From Candidatus Aminicenantes bacterium UBA1061 (GTDB lineage Bacteria > Acidobacteriota > Aminicenantia > Aminicenantales > Saccharicenantaceae), in contig DCDG01000047.1 of the NCBI GenBank assembly GCA_002316315.1, forward strand, positions 7,245 through 71,244: 64,000 bases of DNA. The letters are read 5' to 3'. Below the pieces are notes generated by a model. That model worked only from the letters and a program-made list of their open reading frames with translations, was not told where the DNA came from and made no database searches. The translations under genes and the position numbers were made by a program. Shown here piece after piece: positions 60,426-64,000 of this stretch; positions within the stretch are counted from its first letter, which is position 1; each line of letters starts with the position of its first letter.

Positions 60426-62666
60426 GTGAGAAGAAGAGTTTTTTTAAAAAGTTTGTTTAGCCCATTGATTCTGTTTTTTGTTTTATTTAATTGCTTCAAT
60501 ATCATGGGGTTGGCTGCACCCAGGAAGATTATCTATCTTGATGCTTCTATTTTACCTGAAGGCTCGTTAAAAAAATGGCATAATCTGGGGACAATTGGCG
60601 GTGATTTTATACCCGTTTTTCGCGGCCTGCCTTCAGTTCAAATAATCAGTGGCCAGAAGGCGGTCAGTCTAATTGGACCGGACGTCTTACTTCGTTCAAC
60701 TTTTACTCCACCCTCGAGCCTTAATGGTCGAAAGCCATTTACCATTTTAGCTAAGGTTTATTTTAATGAATTAGCTCAGCGCCAGATAATACTTAACTGG
60801 TCGCAGGAGACGGAATATTCAGCTATTTTTGGCTTCGGTAAAGGGCTGGATGCCGCTTTCTATAATTCAGTCAAAAATAGGCTTGGTTATAAGGGAGGAT
60901 TTCCCCTGCAAAAAGCCTGGCATTTGCTTGCGCTGGTTTATGACCAGCAAAAATTAAGCATCTATGTTGATGGCTGGCTCAACAGCCAGGTTGACGGCCC
61001 GCTCGATATAAAACCTGGCAAATTTATTTATCTGGGTGGGCAGGTTGTCACTGGCTTTCCCCTGCCTTTTGATCCTTTTAACGGGTATCTGGCTTCGCTT
61101 GAAGTTCTTGACGAAGCCTTGAGCATGGCTAACGTCTGGAATCTGGCTGGGCACCATGAAGCTATTCCACTCTATCCGGCTGAGGGAGAAGTGATTCCGG
61201 CTGTTTCCGTGACCCTGCGCTGGGAAAAAGGAGACGATCGTACTTCCGGTTTTTCTGTTTTCTTTTCTTCCTCAAAAGAAGAAGTTGAGAAAGGCGAGAA
61301 AAGGGCTGCTAAAGGAAATATTTCTGCAGAAACCAGTACTTATGATTTAACCGGGCTCAAAACGGGCCAGGCTTATTTCTGGCGGATAGATCAAATCGAG
61401 GCCAATGGAAAATTGCTGCAGGCCGGTCTGGTGAGAAGCTTCGTAATTGATCATGGCTCAGCCAGAAATCCATCTCCCCATCATCTTCACGGCAGTGTTC
61501 GCCCTGATTTGAATCGGCTGCGGTGGGAACCAGGACCATGGGCAGCCTCTCAGGATATTTATTTTACTGCCGACCTTAAAAAATTAGAAAAGGCGAAGCC
61601 GGTAGCGAGGGGAGTTAAGCCTGGCTCTGATTATTTTTATCTACCTGAAAAAAAACTTGATCACGGTCAGAACTATTACTGGAAAGTAATAACAAAAAAC
61701 GGCAATCTACCTGATTCCCCGGGCCCGGTTTGGTCTTTCCGGGTTCAAGATGAGCTCGATGATAAGGACCTGACTTTCTTTGTGGCTTCTGATCTGCATT
61801 ATGGCGGGACAGTTAATTTCCGGAAATTGAACAGAACGATGGTGGAAGCCATGAATTCCCTGCCTGGCCAATTTTATCCAGAGGAAAGAGGCGTGAAGGG
61901 TAAGATTCATACTCCCAGAGGCGTGGTCATTACCGGCGATATCGTTGATGATGGCTCTGCTCTTGATATAGAAAAGACCTGGCAGGAGTATGTTGAGGAC
62001 TATGGTTTGAATGGTGATAAACTCCTGGCTTTCCCCGTCTACGAGGGTTTCGGTGAGAGCGATGGCCCTTCTTCTGGCCTGGTTAGAACTAATCTAAAAA
62101 GCCGTAACCGGCTCCGGCCCGGTCTGAGAAGCATTTCGGCTGATGGCCTCCATTATTCCTGGGATTGGGGCCCGATCCACCTGGTTCAGCTGAATCTTTA
62201 CCCGGGCAGTGCCGGCGAAGAATATCTGAATATCTGGAGAAGGAGGGTCAACGGTGATGCCCGCTACCCTAAATACAGCCTGGAATTTCTAATCGACGAT
62301 CTGAGAAGAAATGTCGGAAACAGCGGCCGTCCGGTAATTTTATTTCAACATTACGGCTTTGATACCTGGAGTGAAGCTTTCTGGACGGAAAAAGAAAGAA
62401 ATGCATTTCTCCAGGCTATTCAACCCTACAATATCATTGCCATTTTCTGGGGACATTCAGAAGTTCCCCAGGGTTTCAGCTGGCATGGCATCAAGACTTG
62501 GTGCGCCGGGACACCTAACCGCGATCCCGATCCGGGAGAATTCCTGGTGGTCAAGATTAGCATCGGCCGGAAAAACGGCCAGCTGATAGTGGCCACCAGA
62601 AAAACTAATAGCTGGGAATCAGTTGAAAAATCAACCTTTCTCGTTAAAAAAGTTCCCGCCAAATAG
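60426..62666 (+). CDS. secreted LamG, fibronectin-III-like and metallophosphoesterase protein
   Basis: 746 residues, GTG start after GAGGAGG. Signal peptide at 5-31. A LamG/concanavalin-like domain follows (about 35-235: ILAKVYFNELAQRQIILNWS, LSIYVDGWLNSQ), then two fibronectin-III-like repeats (about 250-440), then a calcineurin-like phosphoesterase domain starting at ASDLHYGG (Asp456) with GDIVDDG and WGHSE. The usual GNHD/E motif and the final GHxH are altered (EGFGESDG; GHSE), so metal binding may be unusual. Probably acts on phosphorylated glycans or lipids outside the cell. Confidence 0.85.
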   Translation: MRRRVFLKSLFSPLILFFVLFNCFNIMGLAAPRKIIYLDASILPEGSLKKWHNLGTIGGDFIPVFRGLPSVQIISGQKAVSLIGPDVLLRSTFTPPSSLNGRKPFTILAKVYFNELAQRQIILNWSQETEYSAIFGFGKGLDAAFYNSVKNRLGYKGGFPLQKAWHLLALVYDQQKLSIYVDGWLNSQVDGPLDIKPGKFIYLGGQVVTGFPLPFDPFNGYLASLEVLDEALSMANVWNLAGHHEAIPLYPAEGEVIPAVSVTLRWEKGDDRTSGFSVFFSSSKEEVEKGEKRAAKGNISAETSTYDLTGLKTGQAYFWRIDQIEANGKLLQAGLVRSFVIDHGSARNPSPHHLHGSVRPDLNRLRWEPGPWAASQDIYFTADLKKLEKAKPVARGVKPGSDYFYLPEKKLDHGQNYYWKVITKNGNLPDSPGPVWSFRVQDELDDKDLTFFVASDLHYGGTVNFRKLNRTMVEAMNSLPGQFYPEERGVKGKIHTPRGVVITGDIVDDGSALDIEKTWQEYVEDYGLNGDKLLAFPVYEGFGESDGPSSGLVRTNLKSRNRLRPGLRSISADGLHYSWDWGPIHLVQLNLYPGSAGEEYLNIWRRRVNGDARYPKYSLEFLIDDLRRNVGNSGRPVILFQHYGFDTWSEAFWTEKERNAFLQAIQPYNIIAIFWGHSEVPQGFSWHGIKTWCAGTPNRDPDPGEFLVVKISIGRKNGQLIVATRKTNSWESVEKSTFLVKKVPAK

Positions 62667-62694
62667 CCAGGCCTTAAACTTTTTAAAATTTCTA

Positions 62695-63846
62695 TTAAAG
62701 GGGGTTTTTATATTTTAGAAAGACCCCTATATTTCCGTAACGCTTCAACCTGGTCGGAGGTGTTATCTGGTAAACCGGCAAGCCCCGGGTTAAAGCCAGT
62801 TCAACTGCCTCATCAACGATATCAGTTGCTGACTCAGTTTTAACCTGGCAGATAAGGCAGTTTTCCTCTTTAATATAGAGATTATGGCATTTAGGGCAAA
62901 CCTGGCCAGGATGTGAAAAATTATGAGTTATAATGAGCGATTGAGCTTCAAAGGAATTTAATTTTCGCAAAGTGTCGGCCAGCCCGGCTATAGCCCGCCC
63001 GCCCCGCTCAAGTTCATCAATAAATCTTTTGACCAGTTCTTCTTCTTGAGCTCTCTTAAGTTGTGCTTCAAACTCAGAACATTCTTTAAGTATTTTTGAT
63101 TCAGGAGTATCCGGCCTGGCTTTAATGCGGCCTTTGAGTCTTTCCTTCAAATAGGAATGAAATAAAGACTCAAGTTGTGAATAAAACACATCATCGCAGC
63201 CAACCAACAACCAGTCGAAATGATTGTGTTTCAGAATATCGAATGTTTTTTCAGCCGACTTTTTGAAATGTTCAAGTAGATGAGCCTCGATATGCCTTTC
63301 TATTCTCTTTGATTCGTAGCCTTCAAAGCCGCCCTTTTTAACTTGCTTGGGGACATCGCTCAGCAGGCTATCAATCTGCTTTATTTCCCCCAGGTAAACC
63401 TCATACCACTTACTTTCCTTTCTATTAATCAAGAAGACGCACATTTTTTTAAATCTTTCGAGAATAGCTGTTAAAGGCCTGGTATAAAAGTCAAAGTCCA
63501 TAATTATCCGGTTACGCGGGCCATGGGGCAATTCCAGTTCCTGCCAGTAATTCTGACCGGAGCAGGAAAAGATAGCCAGACCCGGTGATTTTAGAGGGCT
63601 AAGCTTTTTCTGACAGAAGTCTGAGATTTTCTCCAGGTCGGACTGAAGGCAGTTTTTGATTTCTGGAGACAGGTTTTTACCCTCCAGTTCTTGGCGGGCT
63701 TGATTGATCAAAGCCTTAGAGGCAGCGTTGATAGCCTTGAGTGTTTGCTGGCTCTTATCCGTATTTAGATAAAAACTGGTTGCTCGATAAGGATGGGTTT
63801 TAAATCGAGCTAACTTTTCGATTTGGGAAGAACTGGATAATTTCAT
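62695..63846 (-). CDS. bacterial eRF1-like protein (baeRF family) with zinc ribbon
   Basis: 383 residues. The layout follows archaeal/eukaryotic release factor eRF1 domains 2 and 3: a central RNase H-like domain (LINRKESKWYEVYLGEIKQI), an L7Ae-like C-terminal domain (DEAVELALTRGLPVYQITPP) and an inserted Cys4 zinc ribbon (CPKCHNLYIKEENCLIC). No GGQ motif is seen. baeRF proteins are proposed to act on stalled or hibernating ribosomes. A strong AAGGAGGAGG site precedes the ATG. Confidence 0.82.
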   Translation of the reverse strand: MKLSSSSQIEKLARFKTHPYRATSFYLNTDKSQQTLKAINAASKALINQARQELEGKNLSPEIKNCLQSDLEKISDFCQKKLSPLKSPGLAIFSCSGQNYWQELELPHGPRNRIIMDFDFYTRPLTAILERFKKMCVFLINRKESKWYEVYLGEIKQIDSLLSDVPKQVKKGGFEGYESKRIERHIEAHLLEHFKKSAEKTFDILKHNHFDWLLVGCDDVFYSQLESLFHSYLKERLKGRIKARPDTPESKILKECSEFEAQLKRAQEEELVKRFIDELERGGRAIAGLADTLRKLNSFEAQSLIITHNFSHPGQVCPKCHNLYIKEENCLICQVKTESATDIVDEAVELALTRGLPVYQITPPTRLKRYGNIGVFLKYKNPL

Positions 63847-63935
63847 AGTCTACCTCCTCCTTAAATTACAAAATTTGGATCAGGTTAATGAATATTGTTT
63901 TGAGGGAAAAGGCCGATATTAAAGCCACTAATTTT

Positions 63936-63964
63936 AAATTAATCTTCCTGCTGCCTTTTGTCAA
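63936..63964 (-). promoter_or_regulatory. promoter of baeRF gene
   Basis: On the minus strand TTGACA (63959-63964), 17-bp spacer, TAATTT (63936-63941). It implies a leader of about 80 bases before the ATG at 63846. Confidence 0.65.
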
Positions 63965-64000
63965 GTTTAACTTGGTCCGGTGTTATTTAAACTTGAAAAG

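Overview
This window comes from a free-living-type bacterium with moderate GC, ordinary sigma-70 promoters (TTGACA, 17-bp spacer, TA-rich -10) and frequent GTG or TTG starts. It has murein synthesis genes (murA, murB, an AmiC-type amidase) and outer-membrane machinery (LolA-like carrier, TolC/MFP/RND pump), so a diderm cell is likely. The metabolic signature is anaerobic: a HycE-type membrane [NiFe] hydrogenase cluster, NAD-linked flavin and Fe-S subunits, and a mitochondrial-type citrate synthase. This combination resembles uncultured lineages such as Aminicenantota (OP8) or deep Acidobacteria-like groups. That placement is inference from gene content and was not computed.

Layout. 1-6.1 kb: the end of a GNAT-domain gene, then rplU-rpmA-obg-nadD-rsfS-rlmH, a DksA/TraR-type zinc finger gene and comF. 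6.1-18.2 kb: mostly minus-strand housekeeping (hsp20, rsmI, a split glutamine-dependent NAD synthetase, ligA, a TPR protein, DUF2520, NYN, HIT, murA), with a PATAN-like/J-domain/TPR fusion and murB on the plus strand. 18.3-21.6 kb: citrate synthase, lemA-htpX and tRNA-Asp(GTC).

21.7-36.3 kb is one long plus-strand block. It opens with a receiver protein and an unknown protein. Next come an FdhF-like subunit, HydB-like and HydG-like electron-transfer subunits and a hydrogenase protease. The HycC/E/D/F/G-type membrane hydrogenase follows. The block ends with a receiver protein and two histidine kinases. The FdhF-like subunit has lost the residues that make formate dehydrogenase work, so the cluster reads better as an NAD(P)H- or ferredoxin-linked, complex-I-like hydrogenase than as a formate hydrogenlyase.

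36.3-40.3 kb is the least ordinary stretch. A short gene is followed by three genes that appear to share one unnamed domain, the last also carrying a coiled coil and three PASTA repeats. A 0.7-kb non-coding stretch with a dense series of hairpins comes next, then tmRNA (ssrA). I see no transposase, CRISPR array, rRNA or prophage genes.

40.3-64 kb returns to core functions: amidase, GerMN protein, der, TPR lipoprotein, rhomboid, the rplM-rpsI-rpsB-tsf-pyrH-frr run, LolA-like protein, AMMECR1, an MBL hydrolase and a XerD-type recombinase. A TetR-regulated TolC/MFP/RND efflux operon, a large secreted LamG-metallophosphoesterase and a bacterial eRF1-like (baeRF) protein close the window.
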